DNA of 64,000 bases from Streptomyces composti (GCF_012034205.1 NZ_JAATEM010000014.1:62001-126000); one strand, 5' to 3'; positions 47,647 to 57,695 are shown, counted from the first letter of the stretch. Numbers and translations: made by a program. Notes: generated from the letters alone by a model not told the origin.

Positions 47647-48450
47647 GTGGCCGGACCGACGACCGAGGAGCGGACGCCGCGCCGTGAACGCCGGCCGGAG
47701 CCGTCCGGCCGGCCGCCCCTGCGGCGTCTGCTGCGGCGGCACCTTCGAGGGATCGTCGTCCTGGCCGTCGCCCTCGCCTTCCTGGGCAGCGGCGCCTTCT
47801 GGCTGCTCTACGGCTCCGACCTCGTCCGCGCCGAGAAGGTGTCCGTCTCCGGGACCCGGGTCCTCACGCCGGAGCAGGTGCGCGAGGCGGCCGACGTGCC
47901 GCTGGGGAAGCCCCTGATTTCCGTGGACACCGACGCCGTCGCGTCACGTGTCGGCCGGAAATTGCCCCGAATTGACACGGTGGACGTGGAGCGTTCCTGG
48001 CCTCGTGGAATCACGCTGAAAGTGACGGAGCGCACTCCGGTTCTGCTGGTGCAAAAAGGCGGAAAGTTCATCGAAGTGGACGATGAGGGCGTCCGATTCG
48101 CCACGGTTTCCCGGGCTCCGGAGGGCGTTCCCACTCTGGAATTGGACCTCGCCCGAAGCGGTTCCGCCGCCGCGAGCCTGCGCCGCTTCGGCGAGGCCCG
48201 GCTGGTGCGCGAGGCGGTGCGGGTCGCCGGTGCCGTTCCCGGCCCCGTCGCCCGCCTCACCCGCACCGTCAAGGTCCGTTCCTACGACGACATCTCGCTG
48301 GAGCTGAAGGACGGCCGCACCGTCGCCTGGGGAAGCAGCGAGGCGGGTGCGGCAAAGGGCCGTACGCTCACCGCCCTGATGAAAGCGGCGCCCCGCGCGC
48401 GGCACTTCGACGTCTCCGTTCCCACCGCCCCTGCGTCATCAGGGAGTTGA
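47647..48450 (+). CDS. ftsQ: Cell division protein FtsQ
   Basis: A 267-residue single-pass protein: basic N-terminus, membrane helix at about 36-57 (GIVVLAVALAFLGSGAFWLLY), then a POTRA domain (VSVSGTRVLTPEQVREAADVPLGKPLISVD) and beta domain. It links FtsZ-side and periplasmic-side divisome parts with FtsL. It ends 279 bases before ftsZ. Confidence 0.92.
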   Translation: MAGPTTEERTPRRERRPEPSGRPPLRRLLRRHLRGIVVLAVALAFLGSGAFWLLYGSDLVRAEKVSVSGTRVLTPEQVREAADVPLGKPLISVDTDAVASRVGRKLPRIDTVDVERSWPRGITLKVTERTPVLLVQKGGKFIEVDDEGVRFATVSRAPEGVPTLELDLARSGSAAASLRRFGEARLVREAVRVAGAVPGPVARLTRTVKVRSYDDISLELKDGRTVAWGSSEAGAAKGRTLTALMKAAPRARHFDVSVPTAPASSGS

Positions 48451-48729
48451 CGGGCATCAGCGCAGGCCAGCACCCTGGTTGGGCAGCGCTACGCCTGATC
48501 ACATAGGGTGAAAAGAAAAACGGGAGGTTCGGCGTGTTCGTTGAACGTGCGCCACTTGTCGACTTACTGTCCTGTTCAGAAGACTCCAGGGAACAGACAC
48601 ACTGGTAACCCTAAACTTCAACGTTAGGGTTCGGGTCGGCGATACGGACCGTCCCATTCGGCATCAGTCGTCGCACCGCGGCAAGGCCGTGAGGCGGCGA
48701 CACGTAACTCGAGGCGAGAGGCCTTCGAC
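48451..48729 (+). promoter_or_regulatory. ftsZ promoter and control region
   Basis: TTGGGC (48479-48484) and TAGGGT (48504-48509), 19 bases apart, look like one promoter. Inverted repeats lie at 48572-48577/48591-48596 (CTGTTC/GAACAG) and at 48607-48614/48624-48631 (AACCCTAA/TTAGGGTT, 9-base loop). Two GACAC motifs (48596-48600, 48699-48703) match the WhiA/WhiB core site. In S. coelicolor this region has several promoters including a sporulation-induced one. Confidence 0.65.
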
Positions 48730-49926
48730 GTGGCAGCACCGCAGAACTACCTCGCAGTCATCAAAGTCATCGGTGTCGGCGGCGGTGGTGTCAATGCCAT
48801 CAACCGGATGATCGAGGTCGGTCTCAAGGGCGTCGAGTTCATCGCCATCAACACCGACGCGCAAGCTCTGTTGATGAGCGACGCCGACGTCAAGCTGGAC
48901 GTCGGCCGTGAACTCACCCGCGGACTCGGCGCCGGAGCCAACCCGGCCGTGGGCCGCAAGGCCGCCGAGGACCACCGAGAGGAGATCGAGGAGGTCCTCA
49001 AGGGGGCCGACATGGTCTTCGTGACAGCCGGTGAAGGCGGCGGCACCGGCACCGGCGGCGCGCCCGTCGTGGCCAACATCGCCCGCTCGCTGGGTGCCCT
49101 CACCATCGGTGTGGTCACGCGCCCGTTCACCTTCGAGGGACGGCGCCGCGCCAACCAGGCCGAGGACGGCATCGCCGAGCTCCGTGAAGAGGTCGACACC
49201 CTCATCGTCATCCCCAACGACCGGCTGCTGTCCATCTCGGACCGCCAGGTCTCCGTCCTCGACGCCTTCAAGTCGGCGGACCAGGTCCTGCTCTCCGGTG
49301 TCCAGGGCATCACCGACCTGATCACCACGCCCGGCCTGATCAACCTCGACTTCGCCGACGTCAAGTCGGTCATGTCCGAGGCCGGTTCGGCCCTGATGGG
49401 CATCGGCTCGGCCCGCGGCGACGACCGTGCGGTGGCCGCCGCCGAGATGGCGATCTCCTCCCCGCTGCTCGAGGCCTCCATCGACGGCGCCCGAGGCGTG
49501 CTGCTGTCCATCTCCGGCGGGTCCGACCTCGGCCTGTTCGAGATCAACGAGGCCGCCCAGCTGGTCAGCGAGGCCGCCCACCCCGAAGCCAACATCATCT
49601 TCGGCGCGGTCATCGACGACGCCCTCGGCGACGAGGTCCGGGTGACCGTGATCGCCGCCGGTTTCGACGGCGGCCAGCCGCCCTCCCGCCGCGAGAACGT
49701 GGTCGGATCGGCCTCCGCCAAGCGCGAGGAGCCGGCCCCGTCGCGGCCCGCCGAGAGCCGTCCGTCCTTCGGCTCGCTCGGCAGTGTCACGCCGAAGGAG
49801 GAGACCGAGCCGGTCACCCCGGAGCCCGTGGCGGACCTGCCGTCGCCCCAGCCGCCGGTCCCGCCGTCGCGGACCTACGCGGACAGTGCGGCCGAGGAAC
49901 TGGACGTACCGGACTTCCTGAAGTGA
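48730..49926 (+). CDS. ftsZ: Tubulin-like GTPase FtsZ
   Basis: A 398-residue GTPase forming the Z-ring or, in sporulating hyphae, Z-ladders. GTP-binding [16 protein letters not shown], the T7 loop and the C-terminal conserved helix ([10 protein letters not shown]) for partner binding (SepF) are present. A disordered Pro/Ser/Glu linker precedes that tail. GTG 48730 starts [20 protein letters not shown]. Expressed from promoters in the preceding gap. Confidence 0.97.
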   Translation: MAAPQNYLAVIKVIGVGGGGVNAINRMIEVGLKGVEFIAINTDAQALLMSDADVKLDVGRELTRGLGAGANPAVGRKAAEDHREEIEEVLKGADMVFVTAGEGGGTGTGGAPVVANIARSLGALTIGVVTRPFTFEGRRRANQAEDGIAELREEVDTLIVIPNDRLLSISDRQVSVLDAFKSADQVLLSGVQGITDLITTPGLINLDFADVKSVMSEAGSALMGIGSARGDDRAVAAAEMAISSPLLEASIDGARGVLLSISGGSDLGLFEINEAAQLVSEAAHPEANIIFGAVIDDALGDEVRVTVIAAGFDGGQPPSRRENVVGSASAKREEPAPSRPAESRPSFGSLGSVTPKEETEPVTPEPVADLPSPQPPVPPSRTYADSAAEELDVPDFLK

Positions 49927-50651
49927 TAGGACAGCGCGGACACGTGAGCGGCGCGCACTTCGCCTTCACCGACCGGTGGGGCGGGGTGAGCGCCGCTCCG
50001 TATGAGGAGCTCAATCTCGGCGGCGCGGTCGGCGACGACGGCGATGCCGTGCGCACCAACCGCGAGCTGGCCGCGAAGTCCCTCGGGGTGGACCCGGCCC
50101 GGGTGGTGTGGATGAACCAGGTGCACGGCGCCGCCGTCACCGTCGTCGACGAACCCTGGGGCGACCGCCCGGTCCCCGGGACCGACGCCGTGGTCACCAC
50201 CCGGCGGGGGCTGGCGCTCGCCGTCCTCACCGCCGACTGCGTGCCGGTGCTGCTCGCCGACCCGGTGGCCGGGGTGGTCGCCGCGGCCCACGCCGGACGG
50301 CCCGGACTGGTCGCCGGGGTGGTCCCCGCCGCCGTGCGCGCCATGACCGGCCTCGGCGCCGACCCCGCCCGCATCGTCGCCCGCACCGGACCCGCGGTGT
50401 GCGGCCGGTGCTACGAGGTGCCGGAGGCGATGCGCGCCGAGGTGGCCGCCGTGGAGCCGGCGGCGCACGCCGAGACGAGCTGGGGCACGCCCGCGGTCGA
50501 TGTGGGCGCCGGAGTGCACGCCCAGCTGGAACGGCTCGGGGTGCGCGACCGGGAGCAGTCGCCGGTGTGCACGCTGGAGTCGGACGATCACTTCTCGTAC
50601 CGCCGCGACCGCACCACCGGTCGGCTCGCGGGCTATGTGTGGCTGGACTGA
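49923..50651 (+). CDS. pgeF: Peptidoglycan editing factor PgeF (YfiH/YlmD)
   Basis: A 242-residue member of the DUF152/laccase-like family. PgeF removes non-canonical amino acids from peptidoglycan precursors, as shown for E. coli YfiH. Metal-binding motifs are [23 protein letters not shown] and [14 protein letters not shown]. The GTG at 49923 overlaps the ftsZ stop as GTGA; GTG 49944 is an alternative. Confidence 0.88.
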   Translation: MIGQRGHVSGAHFAFTDRWGGVSAAPYEELNLGGAVGDDGDAVRTNRELAAKSLGVDPARVVWMNQVHGAAVTVVDEPWGDRPVPGTDAVVTTRRGLALAVLTADCVPVLLADPVAGVVAAAHAGRPGLVAGVVPAAVRAMTGLGADPARIVARTGPAVCGRCYEVPEAMRAEVAAVEPAAHAETSWGTPAVDVGAGVHAQLERLGVRDREQSPVCTLESDDHFSYRRDRTTGRLAGYVWLD

Positions 50652-50657
50652 TGGGGC

Positions 50658-51377
50658 ATGACGGATCGTAAGGACGAACTCGCCGCGAATCTGGCGAGAG
50701 TGGAGGAACGGATCGCCGCGGCCTGCGCCGCGGCCGGACGTGCGCGCGACGAGGTCACCCTCATCGTGGTCACCAAGACGTTCCCGGCGAGCGATGTGCG
50801 CATCCTGTCCGAGCTCGGCGTGCGGCACGTCGCCGAGAACCGTGACCAGGACGCCGCGCCCAAGGCCGCCGCCTGTTCGGATCTGCCGCTTTCCTGGCAC
50901 TTCGTCGGCCAGCTTCAGACCAACAAGGTGCGTTCCGTGGTCGGTTACGCCGATGTCGTGCACTCCGTCGACCGCGCCAAGCTGGTCAACGTGCTGTCCA
51001 AGGAGGCGGTGCGGGCCGGGCGCGAGGTGGGCTGCCTGATCCAGGTCGCCCTCGACGCCGGGGCGAGCGGCCGGGGCGAGCGCGGCGGCGTGGCGCCCGA
51101 GGGAGTCGCGGAGCTGGCGGATCTGGTGGCGGGGGCCGAGGGGCTGCGGCTGGACGGTCTGATGACCGTGGCGCCGCTCACCGGGGAGTACGCGGGACGT
51201 GAACGGGCGGCGTTCGAGCGGTTGATGGATTTGTCGACCGACCTGCGCAGGAACCATCCGGCTGCCAACATGGTCTCTGCGGGGATGAGTGCGGACCTCG
51301 AACAGGCCGTTGCCGCCGGGGCGACACATGTGCGCGTCGGCAGTGCGGTACTCGGAGTCCGCCCCAGGCTCGGGTAA
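50658..51377 (+). CDS. PLP homeostasis protein, YggS/YlmE family
   Basis: A 239-residue TIM-barrel protein that carries pyridoxal phosphate on a lysine (LIVVTKTFPASDV) and keeps the B6 pool in balance. WHFVGQLQTNK, SVDRAK, IQVALD and LMTVAP segments match the family. It has no known enzymatic activity but is often beside sepF. Confidence 0.92.
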   Translation: MTDRKDELAANLARVEERIAAACAAAGRARDEVTLIVVTKTFPASDVRILSELGVRHVAENRDQDAAPKAAACSDLPLSWHFVGQLQTNKVRSVVGYADVVHSVDRAKLVNVLSKEAVRAGREVGCLIQVALDAGASGRGERGGVAPEGVAELADLVAGAEGLRLDGLMTVAPLTGEYAGRERAAFERLMDLSTDLRRNHPAANMVSAGMSADLEQAVAAGATHVRVGSAVLGVRPRLG

Positions 51378-51506
51378 CGTCGCCAAGAAGTCGGACCACA
51401 GCAGAAAATATGGTCATTGCCGCCGAAAGGCGGACATGAAGACCACGTGGATCGCGGGCACTTGGCGGTCGTCAGCGAATCCACCACAGAGCGGAGGACT
51501 CAGAGA

Positions 51507-52166
51507 ATGGCCGGCGCGATGCGCAAGATGGCGGTCTACCTCGGCCTCGTGGAGGACGATGGGTACGACGGCCGCGGATTCGACCCAGACGACGACTTCG
51601 AACCCGAACTCGACCCGGAGCCCGAGCGGGACCACCGGCGGCACGAGCAGTCCCACGGGTCGCACAGCGCTCACAGCGCACATGGTGCACATCAGTCCCA
51701 AAGGGACGAAGAGGCACGCATCACACAGCCGCCGGCCCCCCGCGAACCGGTCGCCCGTTCCACCTCTCTTCCCGCGGAATCGGCCCGCCCGGCACGCATC
51801 GCGCCCGTGGCGTCCATCACACAAGAACGCGCAAGTCTGGAGAAGAACGCACCGGTGATCATGCCCAAGGTGGTGTCCGAACGAGAGCCGTACCGGATCA
51901 CCACACTTCACCCGCGGACCTACAACGAGGCCCGTACCATCGGGGAACACTTCCGTGAAGGCACCCCGGTGATCATGAATCTGACTGAGATGGATGACAC
52001 AGACGCGAAGCGACTTGTCGACTTTGCGGCCGGTTTGGTGTTTGGTCTTCACGGCAGCATCGAGCGGGTGACGCAGAAGGTGTTCCTGTTGTCGCCTGCT
52101 AACGTCGATGTCACGGCGGAGGACAAGGCCCGCATCGCAGAGGGCGGGTTCTTCAACCAGAGCTAG
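51507..52166 (+). CDS. sepF: SepF, Z-ring membrane anchor
   Basis: A 219-residue protein. The amphipathic N-terminal helix ([17 protein letters not shown]) binds membrane, an acidic and His-rich linker follows, and the C-terminal SepF core (about 130-215, [29 protein letters not shown]) binds the FtsZ tail. Since ftsA is absent, SepF is the likely anchor. ATG 51507 has GGAGG eight bases upstream; a longer frame from 51417 is rejected. A GAAA-loop hairpin (CCGCC/GGCGG) sits at about 51421. Confidence 0.93.
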   Translation: MAGAMRKMAVYLGLVEDDGYDGRGFDPDDDFEPELDPEPERDHRRHEQSHGSHSAHSAHGAHQSQRDEEARITQPPAPREPVARSTSLPAESARPARIAPVASITQERASLEKNAPVIMPKVVSEREPYRITTLHPRTYNEARTIGEHFREGTPVIMNLTEMDDTDAKRLVDFAAGLVFGLHGSIERVTQKVFLLSPANVDVTAEDKARIAEGGFFNQS

Positions 52167-52216
52167 AAGACGCAGACCGGATCGAGCAGGGCACAGGGGA
52201 GAGGGAAAGACAGGCC

Positions 52217-52507
52217 ATGAGCGTGTTCGCGCAGGTGATCTACATCGCGCTGATGGTGTTCCTCATCGTGCTCATCTTCCGTCTGGTCATGGACTACGTC
52301 TTCCAGTTCGCCCGCTCGTGGCAACCCGGCAAGGCGATGGTGGTCGTCCTGGAGGCCACCTACACTGTCACCGATCCACCGCTGAAGCTTCTGCGGCGGT
52401 TCATCCCGCCGCTGCGTCTCGGGGGCGTGGCGCTCGACCTGTCCTTCTTCGTACTGATGATCATCGTCTACATCCTGATCTCGATCGTGGGCAATCTCGC
52501 GAGGTGA
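52217..52507 (+). CDS. sepG: YggT-family membrane protein SepG
   Basis: A 96-residue protein with two membrane helices (about 5-25 and 72-93). It matches YlmG/SepG (SCO2078 by synteny), reported in S. coelicolor to place SsgB at the septum and to affect nucleoid compaction. It lies between sepF and divIVA in the usual order. Confidence 0.92.
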   Translation: MSVFAQVIYIALMVFLIVLIFRLVMDYVFQFARSWQPGKAMVVVLEATYTVTDPPLKLLRRFIPPLRLGGVALDLSFFVLMIIVYILISIVGNLAR

Positions 52508-52560
52508 CTGTGGACGATACGGTCTTGCCGACTGCCGAATGACTACGTTGAGGTGAAGAG

Positions 52561-53703
52561 ATGCCGTTGACCCCCGAGGACGTGCGGAACAAGCAGTTCA
52601 CGACCGTCCGCCTCCGAGAAGGCTATGACGAGGACGAGGTCGATGCCTTCCTCGACGAGGTCGAAGCCGAACTGACCCGCCTGCTCCGCGAGAACGAGGA
52701 CCTGCGCGCCAAGCTGGCCGCGGCCACCCGCGCCGCCGCCCAGAACCAGCAGAACATGCGCAAGCCCCCGGAGCAGCAGGACCAGCAGGGCCCGCCGCAG
52801 GGCATGCCCCAGCAGGGCATGCGAGGCCCGGGCGCTCCGGTGCCCGCCGGGATATCGGGCCCGCCGCAGCAGCAGATGGGCGGCCCCATGGGTGGCCCGC
52901 CCCAGCTGCCGAGCGGTGCTCCCCAGCTGCCCGCCGGCCCCGGCGGACAGGGCGGCCCGCAGGGCCCCGGCCCGATGGGTCAGGGCGGTCCCGGGCCGAT
53001 GGGCCAGGGCGGCCCGATGCAGGGGCAGATGGGTCCCGGTGGCCCGATGGGCGGCCCCATGGGCGGCCCCGGTCTTCCCGGTCAGGGCGGCCCCGGCGGC
53101 GACAGCGCCGCGCGCGTGCTGTCGCTGGCCCAGCAGACCGCCGACCAGGCGATCGCGGAGGCCCGTGCCGAGGCCAACAAGATCGTGGGCGAGGCGCGTT
53201 CGCGCGCCGAGGGCCTGGAGCGGGACGCCCGCGCCAAGGCCGACGCCCTGGAGCGGGACGCGCAGGAGAAGCACCGCGTCGCGATGGGCTCCCTGGAGTC
53301 CGCCCGCGCCACGCTGGAGCGCAAGGTCGAGGACCTGCGCGGCTTCGAGCGCGAGTACCGCACGCGTCTGAAGTCCTACCTGGAGTCGCAGCTGCGCCAG
53401 CTGGAGACCCAGGCGGACGACTCGCTGGCCCCGCCGCGCCAGTCGTCGCCGTCGGCCCCGTCGCTGCCGCCGTCCCCGGCGCCGTCGATGGCGTCCGCCG
53501 GTGCCGGTGGCCCGTCCTACGGCGGCAACCAGACGATGGGCGGCAACTCGCAGAGCCAGTCCGGCCCGTCCTACGGCGGCCAGCAGCAGATGCAGCCGGC
53601 GATGACCCAGCCCATGGCGCCGGTGCGTCCGCAGGGCCCGTCGCCGATGGGGCAGGCGCCCTCGCCGATGCGCGGGTTCCTCATCGACGAGGACGACAAC
53701 TGA
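52561..53703 (+). CDS. divIVA: Polar growth determinant DivIVA
   Basis: A 380-residue coiled-coil protein marking hyphal tips and branch sites; essential for polar growth. The N-terminal membrane-binding motif [33 protein letters not shown] is followed by a coiled coil. A Gly/Pro/Met/Gln-rich linker (about 75-175, many GGPMGG and MGQGG units) follows. A second coiled coil covers about 185-285, and a Ser/Pro/Gln-rich tail ends in GFLIDEDDN. Confidence 0.95.
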   Translation: MPLTPEDVRNKQFTTVRLREGYDEDEVDAFLDEVEAELTRLLRENEDLRAKLAAATRAAAQNQQNMRKPPEQQDQQGPPQGMPQQGMRGPGAPVPAGISGPPQQQMGGPMGGPPQLPSGAPQLPAGPGGQGGPQGPGPMGQGGPGPMGQGGPMQGQMGPGGPMGGPMGGPGLPGQGGPGGDSAARVLSLAQQTADQAIAEARAEANKIVGEARSRAEGLERDARAKADALERDAQEKHRVAMGSLESARATLERKVEDLRGFEREYRTRLKSYLESQLRQLETQADDSLAPPRQSSPSAPSLPPSPAPSMASAGAGGPSYGGNQTMGGNSQSQSGPSYGGQQQMQPAMTQPMAPVRPQGPSPMGQAPSPMRGFLIDEDDN

Positions 53704-53771
53704 AGATCAGCTGAGGACGTTCCGGGGCCCAGGCCTCGGTGGTCATGAATACGGCGTAGCAATCGGCAGAT

Positions 53772-53815
53772 CAAGGGGCGGGGCCCCGGGTGAACTCCCG
53801 GGGCCCCGCCCCTTG
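53772..53815 (+). terminator. Terminator after divIVA
   Basis: CAAGGGGCGGGGCCCCGGG (53772-53790) pairs perfectly over 19 bp with 53797-53815, loop TGAACT. It ends the dcw transcript; no U run. The remaining sequence to the ileS end holds nothing else apart from the next hairpin. Confidence 0.85.
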
Positions 53816-53938
53816 TGCCGGCCGAGCCCGGGAAGCTTGCTCTGCGGGGGACCGGGAGCGCCTCGTGCGGGCCCGGCGGCCGGACCCGCCGGATGAGATG
53901 TTCTTTCGAAGAACGCGGACCTGTCCTACGGACACAAC

Positions 53939-53988
53939 GCCGAAGGCCCGGACCCGCCAAGATTCTTCCGGCGGGCCGGGCCTTCGGC
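53939..53988 (-). terminator. Terminator after ileS
   Basis: A 19-bp stem with one bulged A (53939-53958 with 53970-53988) starts eight bases downstream of the ileS stop on the minus strand. Confidence 0.8.
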
Positions 53989-53995
53989 GTGTGCC

Positions 53996-56900
53996 TTACG
54001 CCTTGCGCAGGCGGAAGGTGAGGGTCAGGGCGTCGTCGGTGAAGGGACGGCCGTAGGAGTCGTCCGCCTCACCGCGGGCGAAGTCCGTCGCCAGCACCTC
54101 CTCGGCGATCAGCCCGGCGTGCTCGGTGAGCGCGGCGACGGTCGCCTCGTCGGACGCGTCCCAGCGCAGGGCGATCCGGTCCGCCACGTCGAGGCCGCTG
54201 TTCTTGCGGGCCTCCTGGATCAGGCGGATCGCGTCCCGGGCCAGGCCGGCGCGGCGCAGCTCTTCGGTGATCTCCAGGTCCAGGGCGACCGTGGCGCCGG
54301 AGTCGGAGGCCACCGACCAGCCCTCGCGCGGGGTCTCCGTGATGATCACCTCGTCGGGGGCGAGGCTGATGGTCTCACCGTCGACCTCGACCGAGGCGGT
54401 GCCCTCGCGCAGCGCCCGGGACAGCGCGGCGGCGTCCGCGTTCGCGATGGCCTTGGCCACGTCCTGGACCCGCTTGCCGAAGCGCTTGCCGAGCGCGCGG
54501 AAGTTGGCCTTGGCGGTGGTGTCGACCAGCGAGCCGCCCACCTCGGACAGCGACGCCAGCGACTCGACGTTCAGCTCCTCGGTGATCTGCGTGCGCAGCT
54601 GAGGGTGCAGCTCGTCGAATCCGGCGGCCGCGATCAGCGCCCGCTTCAGCGGCTGGCGCGTCTTGACGCCCGACTCGGCGCGCGTGGCGCGGCCCAGCTC
54701 CACCAGGCGCCGCACCAGCGCCATCTGCCGCGACAGCTCCGGGTCGATCGCCTCGCGGTCCACCTCGGGCCAGGAGGCCAGGTGCACCGACTCCGGGGCG
54801 CCCGGGGTGACCGGGACGACCAGGTCCTGCCACACCCGCTCGGTGATGAACGGGGTGATCGGCGCCATCAGCTTGGTGACCGTCTCCAGCACCTCGTGCA
54901 GGGTGCGCAGCGCGGCCTTGTCGCCCTGCCAGAAGCGGCGGCGCGAGCGGCGGACGTACCAGTTGGACAGGTCGTCGACGAACGCGGACAGCAGCTTTCC
55001 GGCCCGCTGGGTGTCGTAGCCGTCCAGCGCCTCGGTGACCTGGTCGGTCAGCGCGTGCAGCTCGGACAGCAGCCAGCGGTCGAGCAGCGGGCGGTCGGCC
55101 GGGGCCGGGTCGGCCTCGGACGGGGCCCAGCCGGAGGTGCGGGCGTACAGGGCCTGGAAGGCGACCGTGTTCCAGTAGGTCAGCAGCGTCTTGCGCACGA
55201 CCTCCTGGATGGTGCCGTGGCCCACCCGGCGCGCCGCCCAGGGGGAGCCGCCGGCCGCCATGAACCAGCGCACCGCGTCCGCGCCGTGCTGGTCCATCAG
55301 CGGGATCGGCTGCAGGATGTTGCCCAGGTGCTTGGACATCTTGCGGCCGTCCTCGGCGAGGATGTGACCGAGGCAGACCACGTTCTCGTACGAGGACTTG
55401 TCGAAGACGAGCGTGCCGACCGCCATCAGCGTGTAGAACCAGCCGCGGGTCTGGTCGATCGCCTCGCAGATGAACTGCGCCGGGTAGCGGGCCTCGAACA
55501 GCTCCTTGTTCTTGTACGGGTAGCCCCACTGCGCGAACGGCATCGAGCCCGAGTCGTACCAGGCGTCGATCACCTCCGGCACGCGCGTGGCGGTCCTGCC
55601 GCAGCCGTCCTGCGGGCACGCGAAGGTGACCTCGTCGATGAACGGGCGGTGCGGGTCGAGGCCGGACTGGTCGGTGCCGGTCAGCTCGGTCAGCTCGGCG
55701 CGTGAGCCGACGCAGGTGAGGTGGCCCTCCTCGCAGCGCCAGATCGGCAGCGGGGTGCCCCAGTAGCGGTTGCGGGACAGCGCCCAGTCGATGTTGTTGT
55801 TCAGCCAGTCCCCGTAGCGGCCGTGCTTGACCGTCTCCGGGAACCAGTTGGTCTTCTCGTTCTCCTCCAGCAGCCGGTCCTTGATCGCCGTGGTGCGGAT
55901 GTACCAGGACGGCTGGGCGTAGTAGAGCAGCGCGGTGTGGCAGCGCCAGCAGTGCGGGTAGCTGTGCTCGTACGGGATGTGCCGGAAGAGCAGACCGCGC
56001 TCGTCGAGGTCGGCGGTGAGCTTCTCGTCGGCCTTCTTGAAGAAGACCCCGCCGACCAGCGGCACCTCCTCGGCGAAGGTGCCGTCGGGGCGGACCGGGT
56101 TGACCACGGGCAGGCCGTAGGCGCGGCACACCTTGAGGTCGTCCTCACCGAAGGCGGGGGACTGGTGGACCAGACCCGTACCGTCCTCGGTGGTGACGTA
56201 CTCGGCGTTGACCACGAAGTGAGCCGGCTCGGGGAACTCCACCAGCTCGAAGGGGCGCCGGTAGGCCCAGCGCTCCATCTCGGCGCCGGTGAAGGTCTGC
56301 CCGGTGCGCTCCCAGCCCTCGCCGAGGGCCTTCTCCAGCAGTGGCTCGGCGACGACCAGCTTCTCCTCGCCGTCGGTCGCCACCACGTAGGTGACCTCGG
56401 GGTGGGCGGCGACGGCCGTGTTGGAGACCAGGGTCCACGGGGTGGTCGTCCACACCAGCAGCGCGGCCTCGCCGGCCAGCGGGCCGGAGGTGAGCGGGAA
56501 GCGGACGTAGACGGACGGGTCGACGACCGTCTCGTAGCCCTGGGCCAGCTCGTGGTCGGACAGGCCGGTGCCGCAGCGCGGGCACCAGGGCGCCACCCGG
56601 TGGTCCTGGACGAGCAGGCCCTTGTTGAAGATCTCCTTCAGCGACCACCAGACCGACTCGATGTACTCGGGCTCCATGGTCACGTACGCGTCGTCGAGGT
56701 CGACCCAGTAGCCCATGCGGGTCGTCAGCTCGGCGAAGGCGTCGGTGTGGCGCAGCACGGACTCGCGGCACTTGGCGTTGAACTCGGCGATGCCGTACGC
56801 CTCGATGTCCTTCTTGCCGGAGAAGCCCAGCTCCTTCTCCACCGCGAGCTCCACGGGCAGGCCGTGGCAGTCCCAGCCGGCCTTGCGGGCCACGTGGTAG

Positions 56901-57139
56901 CCGCGCATGGTGCGGAAGCGGGGGAAGACGTCCTTGAAGACGCGGGCCTCGATGTGGTGGGCGCCGGGCATGCCGTTGGCGGTGGGCGGGCCCTCGTAGA
57001 ACACCCACTCCGGGCGGCCCTCGGACTGCTCCAGGCTCTTGGCGAAGATCTTCTGCTCACGCCAGAACTCGAGCACCGCGTGCTCGAGGGCGGGCAGGTC
57101 GACCTGGGCGGGTACCTGGCGGTACGTCGGCGATGTCAT
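53996..57139 (-). CDS. ileS: Isoleucyl-tRNA synthetase, type 2, with GXHH signature
   Basis: A 1047-residue class I synthetase charging tRNA-Ile. Length and sequence fit IleRS type 2 (eukaryote-like), the group tolerant of mupirocin. Where most class I enzymes have HXGH (ANG-x-x-HIGH), this one reads ANGMP-GAHH, G59-A60-H61-H62. The KMSKS loop is KMSKHLGN. An editing domain and a C-terminal tRNA-binding part follow. ATG 57139 has GGAGG ten bases upstream, within a T-box leader that can hide it. As no second ileS is in the window, I cannot tell whether this is the only one. Confidence 0.95.
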   Translation of the reverse strand: MTSPTYRQVPAQVDLPALEHAVLEFWREQKIFAKSLEQSEGRPEWVFYEGPPTANGMPGAHHIEARVFKDVFPRFRTMRGYHVARKAGWDCHGLPVELAVEKELGFSGKKDIEAYGIAEFNAKCRESVLRHTDAFAELTTRMGYWVDLDDAYVTMEPEYIESVWWSLKEIFNKGLLVQDHRVAPWCPRCGTGLSDHELAQGYETVVDPSVYVRFPLTSGPLAGEAALLVWTTTPWTLVSNTAVAAHPEVTYVVATDGEEKLVVAEPLLEKALGEGWERTGQTFTGAEMERWAYRRPFELVEFPEPAHFVVNAEYVTTEDGTGLVHQSPAFGEDDLKVCRAYGLPVVNPVRPDGTFAEEVPLVGGVFFKKADEKLTADLDERGLLFRHIPYEHSYPHCWRCHTALLYYAQPSWYIRTTAIKDRLLEENEKTNWFPETVKHGRYGDWLNNNIDWALSRNRYWGTPLPIWRCEEGHLTCVGSRAELTELTGTDQSGLDPHRPFIDEVTFACPQDGCGRTATRVPEVIDAWYDSGSMPFAQWGYPYKNKELFEARYPAQFICEAIDQTRGWFYTLMAVGTLVFDKSSYENVVCLGHILAEDGRKMSKHLGNILQPIPLMDQHGADAVRWFMAAGGSPWAARRVGHGTIQEVVRKTLLTYWNTVAFQALYARTSGWAPSEADPAPADRPLLDRWLLSELHALTDQVTEALDGYDTQRAGKLLSAFVDDLSNWYVRRSRRRFWQGDKAALRTLHEVLETVTKLMAPITPFITERVWQDLVVPVTPGAPESVHLASWPEVDREAIDPELSRQMALVRRLVELGRATRAESGVKTRQPLKRALIAAAGFDELHPQLRTQITEELNVESLASLSEVGGSLVDTTAKANFRALGKRFGKRVQDVAKAIANADAAALSRALREGTASVEVDGETISLAPDEVIITETPREGWSVASDSGATVALDLEITEELRRAGLARDAIRLIQEARKNSGLDVADRIALRWDASDEATVAALTEHAGLIAEEVLATDFARGEADDSYGRPFTDDALTLTFRLRKA

Positions 57140-57451
57140 CAGCGCGCTTCCTCCGGCGGACTTGCTGCCTTCCGTCCGGAGGGACGAGAGCCGTGTTGCC
57201 CTTACGCCGGTCTCGGCGTGCTCCCGCGGTACCACCCTCCTTGACCCCCCGGTGCGTCGTGTGCGCCGAAGAGCCCCCTCATTGGGATCGCGAAGCCGGT
57301 TCTACTCGCCGCGGCCCCTGCCGGGCGTCCGCGGTTTTCTTCCGGCGGCTCCGGGGTGATCTTCACGTCGCGCTCGCCCCCGGGCTCACACCGTCCCCGG
57401 GTCGCTCTGGGCTGCGTACGCCGCTACTCGTCCCCATCATCGCTTTTCGCT
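57140..57451 (-). promoter_or_regulatory. T-box riboswitch of ileS, translational type
   Basis: The minus strand has the canonical T-box core AGGGTGGTACCGCGG (57238-57224). Stem I begins with GCGATGATGGGGACGAGTA near 57445. An ATC (Ile) triplet at 57360-57358, preceded by GAAG and followed by A, is a good specifier. The ileS ribosome-binding site CCGGAGG (57156-57150) is exactly complementary to CCTCCGG (57182-57176), a sequestering hairpin. Uncharged tRNA-Ile should open it. Actinobacterial ileS genes are known to use such translational T-boxes. Confidence 0.92.
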
Positions 57452-57457
57452 CCGCCC

Positions 57458-57463
57458 AGTGTA
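57458..57463 (-). promoter_or_regulatory. -10 box of the ileS transcript
   Basis: TACACT on the minus strand, seven or so bases before the T-box leader starts. A -35 is not clear (TCGGCT at 18-base spacing). Confidence 0.5.
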
Positions 57464-57695
57464 CGGCGCGCCGGGGACCGGAGCCGACCGGTTTCCGGCG
57501 CGGCATGCCCCGAATGGGGCGGTGGCGCCCATCGAGTGCAGCGGCCTGCGGCTCGGTGGCATACCCGGCGGGGAGCTGGGCACAACGGATGCAGGCCGGC
57601 CGCGCGGCGTCCGCGAGGCGAGGGAATCGGGCGGTGTGCCCCGTTGCCGCGGGACTCGAGTCGATTTATCGTCCCAGCACGATTCGCGCACAAGA

